Shown one piece after another: positions 7,759-16,084 of a stretch of 23,129 bases of DNA. The stretch covers positions 1 through 23,129 of the IMG/VR virus record IMGVR_UViG_3300001533_002344, one strand, 5' to 3'. Both the position numbers and the translations under genes were made by a program. Under the pieces are notes generated by a model, which saw only the letters and a program-made list of their open reading frames with translations, was not told where the DNA came from and ran no database searches. This stretch comes from a virus. How positions within the stretch are numbered: position 1 is the first letter of the stretch; every line of letters begins with the position of its first letter.

Positions 7759-8850
7759 TTATACACTCATGTGTACAATACCATTATTTCCATCCTGGTC
7801 AGAACGGATTTGTGGAACACGGATTGCAATTACTTTAAACTTAGTAATAAACCTTCCTTCTGTACTCCACTGAACAGTCTGCATACCCATACCTTCAACC
7901 AAACGAACGTTAGTTGATTTCATTTCTACCAACAGAACATTATCATCTTCCAAGTGGTCGGCAACTTTAACTTCATTAATACCTGCAATTTTCAATAACC
8001 GTTCACGGATAGTTGTTCCGGGAGTAGTTGAATCATAATCTTCATCCAATTTGGTTTCATATCCAGTAGGAATATAAACAGTCCAAGGTCCATAGTGCTT
8101 TTTAGTAATAGAAGTTTGTTTAGCAGTAAGGACATCAGAAATTATGTCAGAGGCAGTTTTAGCAGAAGCGGTCCATGAAACAATAGTTTGCTGGTTCCTG
8201 TCAGGGAAGTTTACATAACTATAAATTTTGTTTCTTGAACGGTCATCTTTCGTACCAAAAGCATAATCGGTATTAGTAAACAGCATATCTTCCTGTTTTT
8301 CTGCAACCTTACGAGCAGCATGTTCAGCCATAATGGTATCCAATGGATTACCAAGTTTACGGCTGGCTTCCAAAGCCCTTGTGTTAATTTCGTAATCCAC
8401 ATGGATAATCGGGATAGGTAAATAGTTGGTCTGAAATACAGGCCGGTCACCTTGTCCACGAGTTACACCGTCCATTGTAAGTACGGCTTCCTGTGAATCA
8501 CTTACATCATGCCATTCAAGAACAGTTGTTCCCATAGCATTACCTAAATTATATACAAGACCTTTGCTAATAAGGTCATTAACACCAGTCAAACGGTCCT
8601 GTGCAACTTTAAGCACAGCTTCATCCAACTGTTTCCACTCATCCCGGCGCAACGTAGCATTGGTTTGAATTGGTATTGTTTTATAATTATCTGCTCTTTC
8701 CGGGTCTCCACCTGAAAAAACAGAAATATAAGGCAAACCATCTTCCCCAATAAAAGGCTTCATCGAGCCAATGTCAAGGCGACTTGAAGCAAGAAATTCA
8801 CTTGCGACTTCTCCCTTACCCATTCCATTTAATATTAAATCAACTGCCAT
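7759..8850 (-). CDS. Major capsid protein (HK97 fold, encapsulin-like)
   Basis: 363 aa. Self-assembles into the icosahedral head. The segment PIPIIHVDYEINTRALEASRKLGNPLDTIMAEHAARKVAEKQEDMLFTN (about residues 146-195) is the spine-helix and E-loop region typical of encapsulin-like phage capsid proteins, followed by the P-domain HYGPWTVYIPTGYETKLDEDY and the C-terminal beta strands ending VIAIRVPQIRSDQDG. The RBS is AAAGGAGG, ideally spaced before the ATG. Neighbours are the decoration protein upstream and the protease/scaffold gene before it. Confidence 0.88.
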   Translation of the reverse strand: MAVDLILNGMGKGEVASEFLASSRLDIGSMKPFIGEDGLPYISVFSGGDPERADNYKTIPIQTNATLRRDEWKQLDEAVLKVAQDRLTGVNDLISKGLVYNLGNAMGTTVLEWHDVSDSQEAVLTMDGVTRGQGDRPVFQTNYLPIPIIHVDYEINTRALEASRKLGNPLDTIMAEHAARKVAEKQEDMLFTNTDYAFGTKDDRSRNKIYSYVNFPDRNQQTIVSWTASAKTASDIISDVLTAKQTSITKKHYGPWTVYIPTGYETKLDEDYDSTTPGTTIRERLLKIAGINEVKVADHLEDDNVLLVEMKSTNVRLVEGMGMQTVQWSTEGRFITKFKVIAIRVPQIRSDQDGNNGIVHMSV

Positions 8851-8867
8851 AATATTTTCCTCCTTTC

Positions 8868-9344
8868 TTAAACAACTTTAATTTTAATCCTTTTGTTATA
8901 ACCAAGCGCACCGCTTGATTCTCCACCACTTGAATCAGAAGTATCAACATCTTCCAGAGCAACACCTACAATTTGGTTAGTGTAAATTGTTACACTACCT
9001 GAATCTTCGGTATGTTTCTGTAAATAACCAGTACCATTTGATTCAAGAAAATCACCTGTGGTTACATCATACCAATCAGCAAGTATAGCATATACTTCTT
9101 CACCGGGAATAGCGTTCCAAACCTGAACAGGGTCGTCTGCTTCATAAGCATCATTAATACCTTCCCCTTCAAGTTCATTCTCCAAAGCAAACATTTTTTC
9201 TGCATTTCCCCCAGCGGTAGCATGAGCTTTTACTTTTCCATCAGAATCCATTTCAAGCAACATTCCCGGAGTAATTGCAGCAGCAGCTTCGTATTCGTTG
9301 ACAATGTCAACATACTTTTTTAATTTAACTGTGTTTTTAGACAT
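8868..9344 (-). CDS. Head decoration (cement) protein
   Basis: 158 aa. Pattern AITPGMLLEMDSDGKVKAHATAGGNAEKMFALENELEGEGINDAYEADDPVQVW, then IPGEEVYAILADW: a beta-barrel protein that I recognise as the small protein regularly encoded between prohead protease and capsid genes in this capsid lineage. It probably binds the outer capsid surface. A Ser/Gly-rich linker (SDSSGGESSG) precedes the last strand. Preceded by AAGGGGGA, a moderate Shine-Dalgarno. Confidence 0.7.
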   Translation of the reverse strand: MSKNTVKLKKYVDIVNEYEAAAAITPGMLLEMDSDGKVKAHATAGGNAEKMFALENELEGEGINDAYEADDPVQVWNAIPGEEVYAILADWYDVTTGDFLESNGTGYLQKHTEDSGSVTIYTNQIVGVALEDVDTSDSSGGESSGALGYNKRIKIKVV

Positions 9345-9373
9345 AATTTAATCCCCCTTTCAATTTATTTTAC

Positions 9374-9886
9374 TTATTCTTTAAAAGTTACACCAATAGG
9401 TGCTAACGGAGCAATTTTAACCTTTTTGGGCTGTTGTCCATTACCACCAGCACTTTGAGCTGAATAATCAGCTAATTCTTCTTCATCAACACTTTCAATG
9501 GTTTTCTGTATTTTTTTAAGTACTTCCATTGACATGTTGTTAAGTTCTTCTTCTTCCCAAATTTCTTTGGCTGTATTATCCAAAATAAACTTAACAACTT
9601 TTTTGTGTTCTTCTTTATAGGTTTCCAAGCCTTTTTCAACTTGTACCTTCACGTCTGCCGGTAAGTTTTTAAGATAATCATCAACACCTTTTGAATTGGT
9701 ATTAATAACTTCCCAAGCCTTATCAACAGTAATTTCAGGAGTATTGACCGAACGTACTCTTTTAGGAATAAGTTTATCCAACTTATCTTCTGTAAGAGTA
9801 TCAAGCCATTCCCTGTCATCTTTCGTAAAATTAGTAGCAGAATTGGCAATCAATTCATCTACTTTTTCTGGACATTTTTCACACAT
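9374..9886 (-). CDS. Nested in-frame scaffold protein (ATG start)
   Basis: Predicted third product, 170 aa, from ATG 9886-9884 (residue 377 of the full protein). AAGGAGG lies 8 nt upstream, an ideal Shine-Dalgarno. The product starts MCEKCPEKVDEL and is mostly helical and acidic with heptad-like spacing (KVQVEKGLETYKEEHKKVVKFI; MEVLKKIQKTIESVDEEEL), ending in a Gly/Gln linker and a short basic C-terminus (PKKVKIAPLAPIG), the usual capsid-binding end of scaffolds. This mirrors the lambda C/Nu3 nested arrangement, where the scaffold is the C-terminal part of the protease gene translated separately. Confidence 0.6.
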   Translation of the reverse strand: MCEKCPEKVDELIANSATNFTKDDREWLDTLTEDKLDKLIPKRVRSVNTPEITVDKAWEVINTNSKGVDDYLKNLPADVKVQVEKGLETYKEEHKKVVKFILDNTAKEIWEEEELNNMSMEVLKKIQKTIESVDEEELADYSAQSAGGNGQQPKKVKIAPLAPIGVTFKE

Positions 9887-10240
9887 GATTTTTACCTCCT
9901 TGTTTTTTGGTTTTACATTCTCTTTATTTACTTCAACATAATTTACATCTCTGCGTACCTTCTGTGGTTCACCAGACAATGCCAATGAACCATCTTCGTT
10001 AATAGTATAACTTTGTCGTAACATTACTACACTATCATCTAAACGGTTACGCATCCTGTAAATAACATGATTGTCATACACATCAATTAAATAAAAAGAC
10101 TTAGTTTCAGTTTCCATAGAAGAAAGCAGGTTCCAAGCCTTTTCAATAATTTCCTGAAAACCATCAACATTCATATTAAACTGCAATACTGAATAACCTT
10201 CTTTTAATAACTCTTTAACTTTACTTGATAATTCACTCAC
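9374..10240 (-). CDS. Nested in-frame product, middle domain plus scaffold (GTG start)
   Basis: Predicted second product of the protease/scaffold gene, 288 aa, starting at GTG 10240-10238 (residue 259 of the full protein). The start is supported by AAAGGAGG 7 nt upstream, as strong as the capsid gene RBS. The junction also separates the DUF2213 protease from the next domain (GLRVNKQKGGKD is a linker). Whether it is made is not shown by the sequence alone; a Lys-Gly-Gly-Lys linker encoded by AAAGGAGGAAAA would contain such a site by chance. Confidence 0.4.
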   Translation of the reverse strand: MSELSSKVKELLKEGYSVLQFNMNVDGFQEIIEKAWNLLSSMETETKSFYLIDVYDNHVIYRMRNRLDDSVVMLRQSYTINEDGSLALSGEPQKVRRDVNYVEVNKENVKPKNKEVKIMCEKCPEKVDELIANSATNFTKDDREWLDTLTEDKLDKLIPKRVRSVNTPEITVDKAWEVINTNSKGVDDYLKNLPADVKVQVEKGLETYKEEHKKVVKFILDNTAKEIWEEEELNNMSMEVLKKIQKTIESVDEEELADYSAQSAGGNGQQPKKVKIAPLAPIGVTFKE

Positions 10241-11014
10241 ATCTTTTCCTCCTTTCTGTTTATTTACACGCAAACCACACCCATCCTTAATAGAACATGC
10301 ACCTATCTCTCCGGGCAAAAGAGCGAGATGGTCGGGTGAATAATTTAACGCTATTGATTTATATTTTTCATTATTCCATACACCTTCAACAACTTCTTCA
10401 TCTGAAAATGTACCAATACTTACTTCCATTTCTTCACTCTCCTGAATACATTGTAAAGCCTCTGGTGAAATAGAAGCCAACAACATTACATCAAGCCAAG
10501 CATCAGCTTTAAGTTTTCCATCTTCAAAACGTGAATTTCTAACTTTACCAACACCCCAACTATCCATTATTCCAGGAGTATTCACTGAAACATATAAACC
10601 CTGTTCATTAATAGGATGACTTATTGTTACAGGAATATCATTAAAATGTTCCGCATATTTAGCAAGTGTTTCAGCTTTATGGTAAATTGGTCCACGGTTG
10701 CCATTATGCACACCTTCAACCATCATTACAACAGGAACAATCAAATATTCATCTTCACCTTCTGTTACCTGTTTTACTTTATATTTTGGTTGTGTTTCTA
10801 CATTTGTACTAATGGTTCTTAATACAGTAGAAGATGTATTATTCTGAACTTTACTGTTTGCAACACGAATAGCTTTAGCATCACATACATCTTCACTATC
10901 CCCATCTTCCAAACATTTTTTACGAACACTATTAGCAATAGAAATCCATTTCTTCTTGCTGGCAGGAGTTAATCCCTTTTTGTGTTTATCAACATCTTTT
11001 ATTGTCCACGGCAT
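9374..11014 (-). CDS. Prohead protease (DUF2213) fused to a middle domain and a scaffold domain
   Basis: 546 aa from the ATG at 11014, 5 nt after the MuF stop; an earlier in-frame ATG (11065) lies inside the MuF gene and is less likely. Residues 1-55 (PWTIKDVDKHKKGLT...KKWISIANSVRKKCL...VCDAKAIRVAN) form a small ChaB-like N-terminal module. Residues 85-250 are the DUF2213 maturation protease; H133 (TISHP) and S199 (EVSIGTF) are the likely catalytic pair, by analogy with U35-type prohead proteases. Residues 259-376 form a mixed domain (FYLIDVYDNHVIYRMR, RQSYTI). Residues 377-546 are helical and acidic, like a scaffold. Two strong internal ribosome-binding sites mark residues 259 and 377 as extra start points. 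Confidence 0.85.
   Translation of the reverse strand: MPWTIKDVDKHKKGLTPASKKKWISIANSVRKKCLEDGDSEDVCDAKAIRVANSKVQNNTSSTVLRTISTNVETQPKYKVKQVTEGEDEYLIVPVVMMVEGVHNGNRGPIYHKAETLAKYAEHFNDIPVTISHPINEQGLYVSVNTPGIMDSWGVGKVRNSRFEDGKLKADAWLDVMLLASISPEALQCIQESEEMEVSIGTFSDEEVVEGVWNNEKYKSIALNYSPDHLALLPGEIGACSIKDGCGLRVNKQKGGKDVSELSSKVKELLKEGYSVLQFNMNVDGFQEIIEKAWNLLSSMETETKSFYLIDVYDNHVIYRMRNRLDDSVVMLRQSYTINEDGSLALSGEPQKVRRDVNYVEVNKENVKPKNKEVKIMCEKCPEKVDELIANSATNFTKDDREWLDTLTEDKLDKLIPKRVRSVNTPEITVDKAWEVINTNSKGVDDYLKNLPADVKVQVEKGLETYKEEHKKVVKFILDNTAKEIWEEEELNNMSMEVLKKIQKTIESVDEEELADYSAQSAGGNGQQPKKVKIAPLAPIGVTFKE
9895..9901 (-). promoter_or_regulatory. Internal Shine-Dalgarno AAGGAGG for nested scaffold start
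   Basis: Perfect AAGGAGG on the minus strand, 8 nt before ATG 9886-9884, inside the protease/scaffold ORF. Confidence 0.65.
10248..10255 (-). promoter_or_regulatory. Internal Shine-Dalgarno AAAGGAGG before in-frame GTG
   Basis: AAAGGAGG on the minus strand, 7 nt before GTG 10240-10238, inside the protease/scaffold ORF at the protease/middle-domain boundary. Confidence 0.45.
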
Positions 11015-11019
11015 AATCC

Positions 11020-11952
11020 TTATTTTTTGGGTTCTAATGGTAATGGTACTACAACACATCTGCATTGTGGATGAACAGGTATTAAATTCTCTATTTCTTC
11101 AAGTTTATATATTTTACCTTCCAAACCTGAACAAATAGGACAAACCCTTGAATCCCCAGCAGTAATTAATTCCGCTTTAACTTCAAATCCCTCAGCAGCC
11201 CAATTCTTATATTCTTGAACATTTGCAACATGATGGGCACGTGTCATTTCTGTACGTGCCATAATTTCAGCTCTACGTTTAGCAGGAATAAACCTACCCA
11301 AAGTATCAGTAATTCCTAAATCTCCCATACCAGACCCATTTATTACAGATACTAACTTCCGAGCTATTAAACGTGGATTATCTCCGTCTGCCATTCCTTG
11401 TGCAAGTACACGACTAATCATTTGAGCCATTGCATTAGTAATTCCTTTCAACTCATTGTACGCACGTATGTAAATCATACCTATTGACTCAATATGAAAT
11501 GGTGTTGACATTGAAATAGCAATACCACCTGTTTGTTCAATAGTAGGAACTTTATATCCAGCATGTATGAGTTCATCTCTTGCTCTTTGAACACCACGTT
11601 TATAAGAATCAAATAAATATTTATTATGCCATGCTTCATAAATAGATTCCCCGCTACGTGGCAATTCCCTTACTTCAAGTATTCCTCTTGCAATTAATTC
11701 ATCAAGCCAACGCATAAATTCTTCAACCTTTTCTGGCATGGTCATAAAATAAAATGCTTCTTTTCCAGGAGTTTGAAACACAGTTGGTTTACGTAATCCA
11801 AATACGTCTTCTACATCAACAGCTTTCCTTATTTCAGCAGCAACGTAATCAAACCTTCTGTTACTTTCCCTGACATAGTTATTCCTCAACACAGTAGTCC
11901 GTGTTGGGTCATAACCTGAATTAACTACAATATTTTCACAAACTTCACACAT
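11020..11952 (-). CDS. MuF-like head morphogenesis (minor capsid) protein
   Basis: 310 aa. The C-terminal half is the SPP1 gp7/Mu gpF domain: ARTEMTRAHHVANVQEYKNWAAEG, then ITAGDSRVCPICSGLEGKIY and VHPQCRCVVVPLP, with the paired CPIC and CRC cysteines that probably bind a metal. The N-terminal half is helical. MuF proteins bind the portal and are ejected or support early genome delivery. Starts 2 nt after the portal stop. Confidence 0.87.
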   Translation of the reverse strand: MCEVCENIVVNSGYDPTRTTVLRNNYVRESNRRFDYVAAEIRKAVDVEDVFGLRKPTVFQTPGKEAFYFMTMPEKVEEFMRWLDELIARGILEVRELPRSGESIYEAWHNKYLFDSYKRGVQRARDELIHAGYKVPTIEQTGGIAISMSTPFHIESIGMIYIRAYNELKGITNAMAQMISRVLAQGMADGDNPRLIARKLVSVINGSGMGDLGITDTLGRFIPAKRRAEIMARTEMTRAHHVANVQEYKNWAAEGFEVKAELITAGDSRVCPICSGLEGKIYKLEEIENLIPVHPQCRCVVVPLPLEPKK

Positions 11953-11954
11953 AC

Positions 11955-13430
11955 TTAATATTCATCTATATCAAACGATTCACCTGTTGACGTTCTGTAA
12001 TCTCTCCCAGAACGTGTTTTTAACAATTTAGCTTCTTCATCACTTAAAGGTCTTTCCTTTATAATTGGGTCACCTTGACCTTCAATTATTTGTTCAATTT
12101 GTGATTCATCCAAACCCAAAAGGTATTCCAAGAAGTATTCAAACGGCATAAGTTCTTGTGCATAAGGATTGACAGAGTATTCTTTCAATGCAATACTTCT
12201 TACTTTACCCATATTCACCTTCTCTGCATCACTCATACTGAAAGCCTTATCCCATACAACAATAAATTTACCGTCTTTAGGTTTACTCAAAACACCTAAT
12301 TCAATTAATTTATCCACAAATGGCCTTAAAATCATTGGTTCATTTTGTTCCTCCCTTCTTGCAGCAACGTAAGAAATGTATTCCTGTTTATCCTGAGCAG
12401 AACTTAATTCTCCCCTTTCACTACCTGTTAGAATCCTTTTAGGTATTGCCGTAACTGCACTAATTAATTGAAACTGAACATCTACGTGTTTACTTGGGTC
12501 TGCTATTTGTTGTTGTAAAGAAGTATAATCTACCCCTTTATTAATTAATATTCTTCGTAAATTGTGTTCAAATTCATCAACTTGTTCTTGTAGTTCTTTC
12601 ATGCCTGTATCACTGATTTCATACTCAGGGTCAAGTTTCCCTACGTATCCGGGTCTTGCACCACGCCAGAACATTTCAGCATCACCACCTACAAGTTTTT
12701 CTAAATCCATTAAACGATTGTACACCGCCTGTAAACGTGGTGTACCATATACTTCACTTTCAAGTATATCTTCAACAATATGTAGAACACGTGAATAATG
12801 TACTTTAATACTTCTTTCTACTGTTTGTCCACCGGTTGTTTGTGTTCCAATAAAAACACTATAATACTTTGGTAAACCAAACCTTTTATTTGAAGGATTA
12901 TTTTCAAATTCAAGTATTTTTGCATTTTCTTCTGAAAGTGGTTTTAAATACAATAAACGTTTACGCTTATCCCCTCTGCTTCTTGAAGGTTTAGCCCAAT
13001 CATCAATACTTTTTACATCATTTAAACCAAACAATATAATTGAATACCTACCTAATCCTGTTAATTTATCAGCACGCATGAAGATTGATTTGAATTTCAT
13101 ATCTTCATACAACTTTTTCCATTCTTTTTCAAAATTGGTTTCTTTTTCCTTATTATTCTCAATAATTGTTAACTTACCTTTCCATGAAGCCTTAACAGGT
13201 CTGTCAATTATAGCCTTTGCAATATCTTGACGAATGTATCGAGAATAGTAATCATCAAAATCAAGTTCAGTTTTATATCCAAGTGCTTCGTAAATATCCC
13301 TGTCTCCACCATATTGTTCTCCCATTCGTATAGCAAGGTTCATACGATTTAACAATTCAGAATAAATTGATACAACAGGTGGTAACTTGGGTTTACCATT
13401 ATTTCCGGTATGTACTCTACTTTCTACCAT
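11955..13430 (-). CDS. Portal protein (DUF1073-like)
   Basis: 491 aa. The N-terminus (residues 28-85: LNRMNLAIRMGEQYGGDRDIYEALGYKTELDFDDYYSRYIRQDIAKAIIDRPVKASWKG) and the central FGTPRL-like YGTPRLQAVYNRLMDLEKLVGGDAEMFWRGARPGY are typical of DUF1073-type portal proteins; AVTAIPKRILTGSERGELSSAQDKQEY is the conserved crown-side helix segment. It forms the dodecameric ring at one capsid vertex through which DNA enters. Length is within the family range. It is followed by MuF, as expected. Confidence 0.87.
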   Translation of the reverse strand: MVESRVHTGNNGKPKLPPVVSIYSELLNRMNLAIRMGEQYGGDRDIYEALGYKTELDFDDYYSRYIRQDIAKAIIDRPVKASWKGKLTIIENNKEKETNFEKEWKKLYEDMKFKSIFMRADKLTGLGRYSIILFGLNDVKSIDDWAKPSRSRGDKRKRLLYLKPLSEENAKILEFENNPSNKRFGLPKYYSVFIGTQTTGGQTVERSIKVHYSRVLHIVEDILESEVYGTPRLQAVYNRLMDLEKLVGGDAEMFWRGARPGYVGKLDPEYEISDTGMKELQEQVDEFEHNLRRILINKGVDYTSLQQQIADPSKHVDVQFQLISAVTAIPKRILTGSERGELSSAQDKQEYISYVAARREEQNEPMILRPFVDKLIELGVLSKPKDGKFIVVWDKAFSMSDAEKVNMGKVRSIALKEYSVNPYAQELMPFEYFLEYLLGLDESQIEQIIEGQGDPIIKERPLSDEEAKLLKTRSGRDYRTSTGESFDIDEY

Positions 13431-13433
13431 CTT

Positions 13434-13925
13434 TTAATATTTTTTCAATTTATAATGTTTATTCATGTAATCTGTAAATTCAACCGGATTTACAAAAGGA
13501 TTTAAATCAGAATGACCTAAATCCCGCATGGTACGTGCTGTTAATTCTACACAAGAAAATTCACGTTCTGTTTCATCACCATCCCAATCAGGTTCTTCTC
13601 CTTCACCTAACCATAAATGGAACCACATGGAAATTATCCTGACAGCGTGCCAATAAAAATTAGTAGCTTCATAATGGTGTCCAACCATTGTAGTTGGGTA
13701 CAAAGAATCAGGGACTTTCCACACCCAAGATTCCTCAGCTCTTTTACGTAATGGTACTTTCACTACTTCTGGCCATATAGCTTCAATAGTATTACCCTCT
13801 AATTCTATAAGAAAATGATTTGGATACTTTTTAGGTAATTTGAAATGAGCAATTTGCCAAAGCCACATTCCTAAATGTATGACTTTAGCCAAAAACCCAT
13901 ATGTTCTTTCACCTACAATAAACAT
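13434..13925 (-). CDS. Putative permuted papain-fold (YiiX/NlpC-P60-like) hydrolase
   Basis: 163 aa, between large terminase and portal. Residues 36-50 (NHFLIELEGNTIEAI) place a His (H37) on the first strand, and residues 122-131 (EFSCVELTAR) place a Cys (C125) at the start of a helix. That His-before-Cys order is what circularly permuted NlpC/P60 proteins of the YiiX/YebB type show. The middle is aromatic-rich (YWHAVRIISMWFHLWLG), and the C-terminus ends NPFVNPVEFTDYMNKHY, again YiiX-like (LTPADFL-type ending). It could cleave a lipid, peptide or cell-wall bond or be an inactive virion component. Motif-level inference only. Confidence 0.5.
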   Translation of the reverse strand: MFIVGERTYGFLAKVIHLGMWLWQIAHFKLPKKYPNHFLIELEGNTIEAIWPEVVKVPLRKRAEESWVWKVPDSLYPTTMVGHHYEATNFYWHAVRIISMWFHLWLGEGEEPDWDGDETEREFSCVELTARTMRDLGHSDLNPFVNPVEFTDYMNKHYKLKKY

Positions 13926-13937
13926 GACTTTACAATT

Positions 13938-15470
13938 TTAAGTTATTCTACCAGCCATCTTCCTTTTGTTAAGATAATGGAAACCACCAGAAGAAGCATC
14001 CACTTGGTCTTTAAACGTACTGTTTGGGAATATTTCAAATTCTTCTTTAAATTTGGCGTTCCATTCCGCAATACGTAAATAAACGTTTCCATTATTCACT
14101 TGAACACTAAATGGGTCTGCTCTACTGGTTTTATCTCCGGTAGGACGGTCTGCACTAACCATGAACCCTGCTAAATTACGAATCGTATTTTCAGCACTCT
14201 CTTTTCCACCACTTCCGGGTTCCTGTTCAACACATACATGAACATGGTTTCCATCAGCAATAGCAGTTTGCCGTATAATACGTTCTCTTTCTTCTGTACT
14301 CCAACGACCACGTTTCACGTCGTCAATTATGAACATACCATTAGTAAGTTTACTAATTTTCACACCACAAGTGTAAGCACCTTTTCCACCGGCTGTACCG
14401 GCTTTATCCCAAAACCGAACTGTTTTTACATAACGGTTACGGTGAATTGATTCACTGGTCATTTGGAACCTGTCAACTTTAAACATACCACCACCGGCAG
14501 GAGCAGGATTCTGACCAATTTGTCCAGCGAAACCATATTGTCCTAAGTCAGCTTCGGATTCCTGTAACACTTCCCAATTTAAACGTGTTTTATCAAATAA
14601 CCCATCCTGATAATATTGAATTACTGATTCTGGCTTCACAAATTTACCATAGTTAACACATTCTCCGGGAAATGACAAATGACGTAAATTCTTTTTCTTT
14701 TTACTTAAAAGGTGGCCTGATGGGTCATTCTGGTGTAATCGCTGCATGATTCCTATCGTTGTACTAACGTCTTTATTCGTTTTACGTGTACTAAGAGTTT
14801 GGTCAAGCCAACGATTTGCTATTTCAAGTTGATTCTCACTAACAGCCTGTTTCGGATTTATAGGGTCATCCCAAATTATAATATCGGCGTGGAACCCAAT
14901 CATTGTACCACCTACGGAAGTACTGAAACGGCTACCACCCGGAAGTTCCTTTTTATAAAAACTACGAATATCTCCGGGAACACGTTTCACTATTTTATAG
15001 TTACCTTTTGTATCTTTATCGGCTTTCACATCAAGTTCAGGGTAAACAGCTTTAAACCTATCACTTTTAATTAAATCACGTGCATATTCAGCACTTTCCA
15101 AACTAAGCTGGCTACTGTATGAAGCAGTTATAAACCTCATCCAATGCCATTTGGTCCAGCACCAAACAGGAAATACAATACTACACAAAATAGTTTTGGT
15201 ACTTCCTGGGGGTACGTTAATTAAAAGGTCATGATGTTTATGATGGCGGCGAGCTACACGTTCGGCGATTTCTTCAAGTTCATTACAGATATATGGAATA
15301 TGCCAGTTCGTTACGAATGGCTGGCTACTTAATTCAGGCCACGCCCATTGCAAAAATTCGTAAAGACTTCGGTCATTCAAGGCACGAATGGCTAACAATG
15401 GGTTCTCCATCATTAACTTTGCCTTCTCATCTTTGGTCATTACAACTCTATTTTTTGCAGTAGTTATCAT
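13938..15470 (-). CDS. terL: Terminase large subunit
   Basis: 510 aa. Motor of DNA packaging. ATPase: Walker A LLINVPPGSTKT (82-93), Walker B DIIIWDD (196-202), coupling motif IMQRLHQNDPSG (241-252). The C-terminal RNase H-like nuclease starts at VRFWDKAGTAGG (D355) and continues with VEQEPGSGGKESAE and a final acidic FKDQVDASSGGFHYL segment with an Asp. Start chosen at 15470, where ATG overlaps the small-subunit stop as ATGA. Length is normal for the family. Confidence 0.95.
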   Translation of the reverse strand: MITTAKNRVVMTKDEKAKLMMENPLLAIRALNDRSLYEFLQWAWPELSSQPFVTNWHIPYICNELEEIAERVARRHHKHHDLLINVPPGSTKTILCSIVFPVWCWTKWHWMRFITASYSSQLSLESAEYARDLIKSDRFKAVYPELDVKADKDTKGNYKIVKRVPGDIRSFYKKELPGGSRFSTSVGGTMIGFHADIIIWDDPINPKQAVSENQLEIANRWLDQTLSTRKTNKDVSTTIGIMQRLHQNDPSGHLLSKKKKNLRHLSFPGECVNYGKFVKPESVIQYYQDGLFDKTRLNWEVLQESEADLGQYGFAGQIGQNPAPAGGGMFKVDRFQMTSESIHRNRYVKTVRFWDKAGTAGGKGAYTCGVKISKLTNGMFIIDDVKRGRWSTEERERIIRQTAIADGNHVHVCVEQEPGSGGKESAENTIRNLAGFMVSADRPTGDKTSRADPFSVQVNNGNVYLRIAEWNAKFKEEFEIFPNSTFKDQVDASSGGFHYLNKRKMAGRIT

Positions 15471-16054
15471 ACCTGTTCACATTCTATATCCTCAATGTCA
15501 TTATCTTTTTCCTGTGATTTAATACCTAACTTTTTCAGAACTTGAAGTTCTTCATTACTAAAATCACTGAAATCAAGTTTATGGTTCACGTCAACCCTGC
15601 CATCCACCTGTAACTTAGTTCCCCAGATTTCAGGCTGGCGAGCACTCAACCATTTAATTGCAGCTTTCACGTTTGGTGGCCTTTCACGTTTTACGTTCAC
15701 AATTAAAGGTTCGGTATATTCTTCAACTACTTTCCCTTTTTCATTACGTTTCTTGACACGATTGGTTAATACGTGTTCTTCGGTGAATTTATATCCTATT
15801 GCACTTTTATATAAAGCGTGAGCCACACGTGAATCAGCACGTTCTTTACCTTTTCGTAGCGCAGTTAAAAATTCAGGATGTGTGTGCTTCCATGTGTTTA
15901 CAGTAGCAAGACTAACATTAAAAAAGTTTGAAATTTGTACGTCAGTAAAACCCGCCAGACACAAATAAAAAACCTGTCGTGTGTATTCCGGTTTATATAA
16001 AGTTACATTACCAGACGGTTTATTAACCTTGTTATTTCTTTGTCTTTTCACCAT
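15467..16054 (-). CDS. terS: Terminase small subunit
   Basis: 195 aa. Recognises the packaging site and loads the large subunit. Residues 31-61 (LCLAGFTDVQISNFFNVSLATVNTWKHTHPEF) form a clear helix-turn-helix; the helical middle (ADSRVAHALYKSAIGY) and the WLSARQPEIWG segment (about 135-145) are typical of this family. First gene of the leftward virion operon, with a promoter-like sequence 31-61 nt upstream. Confidence 0.9.
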   Translation of the reverse strand: MVKRQRNNKVNKPSGNVTLYKPEYTRQVFYLCLAGFTDVQISNFFNVSLATVNTWKHTHPEFLTALRKGKERADSRVAHALYKSAIGYKFTEEHVLTNRVKKRNEKGKVVEEYTEPLIVNVKRERPPNVKAAIKWLSARQPEIWGTKLQVDGRVDVNHKLDFSDFSNEELQVLKKLGIKSQEKDNDIEDIECEQV

Positions 16055-16084
16055 AACACAATTAGTTTCAATACATTAAAGTAC

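Noticed and set aside
9374-11065. The long form of the protease/scaffold protein starting at 11065.
   Set aside because: Its first 17 codons overlap the MuF gene and are not protein-like; MPWTIKDVDKH at 11014 is the typical family start, 5 nt after the MuF stop.
12169-12798. Plus-strand open frames opposite the portal and other virion genes.
   Set aside because: They are mirror frames of well-supported minus-strand genes and show no domain features or ribosome-binding sites.
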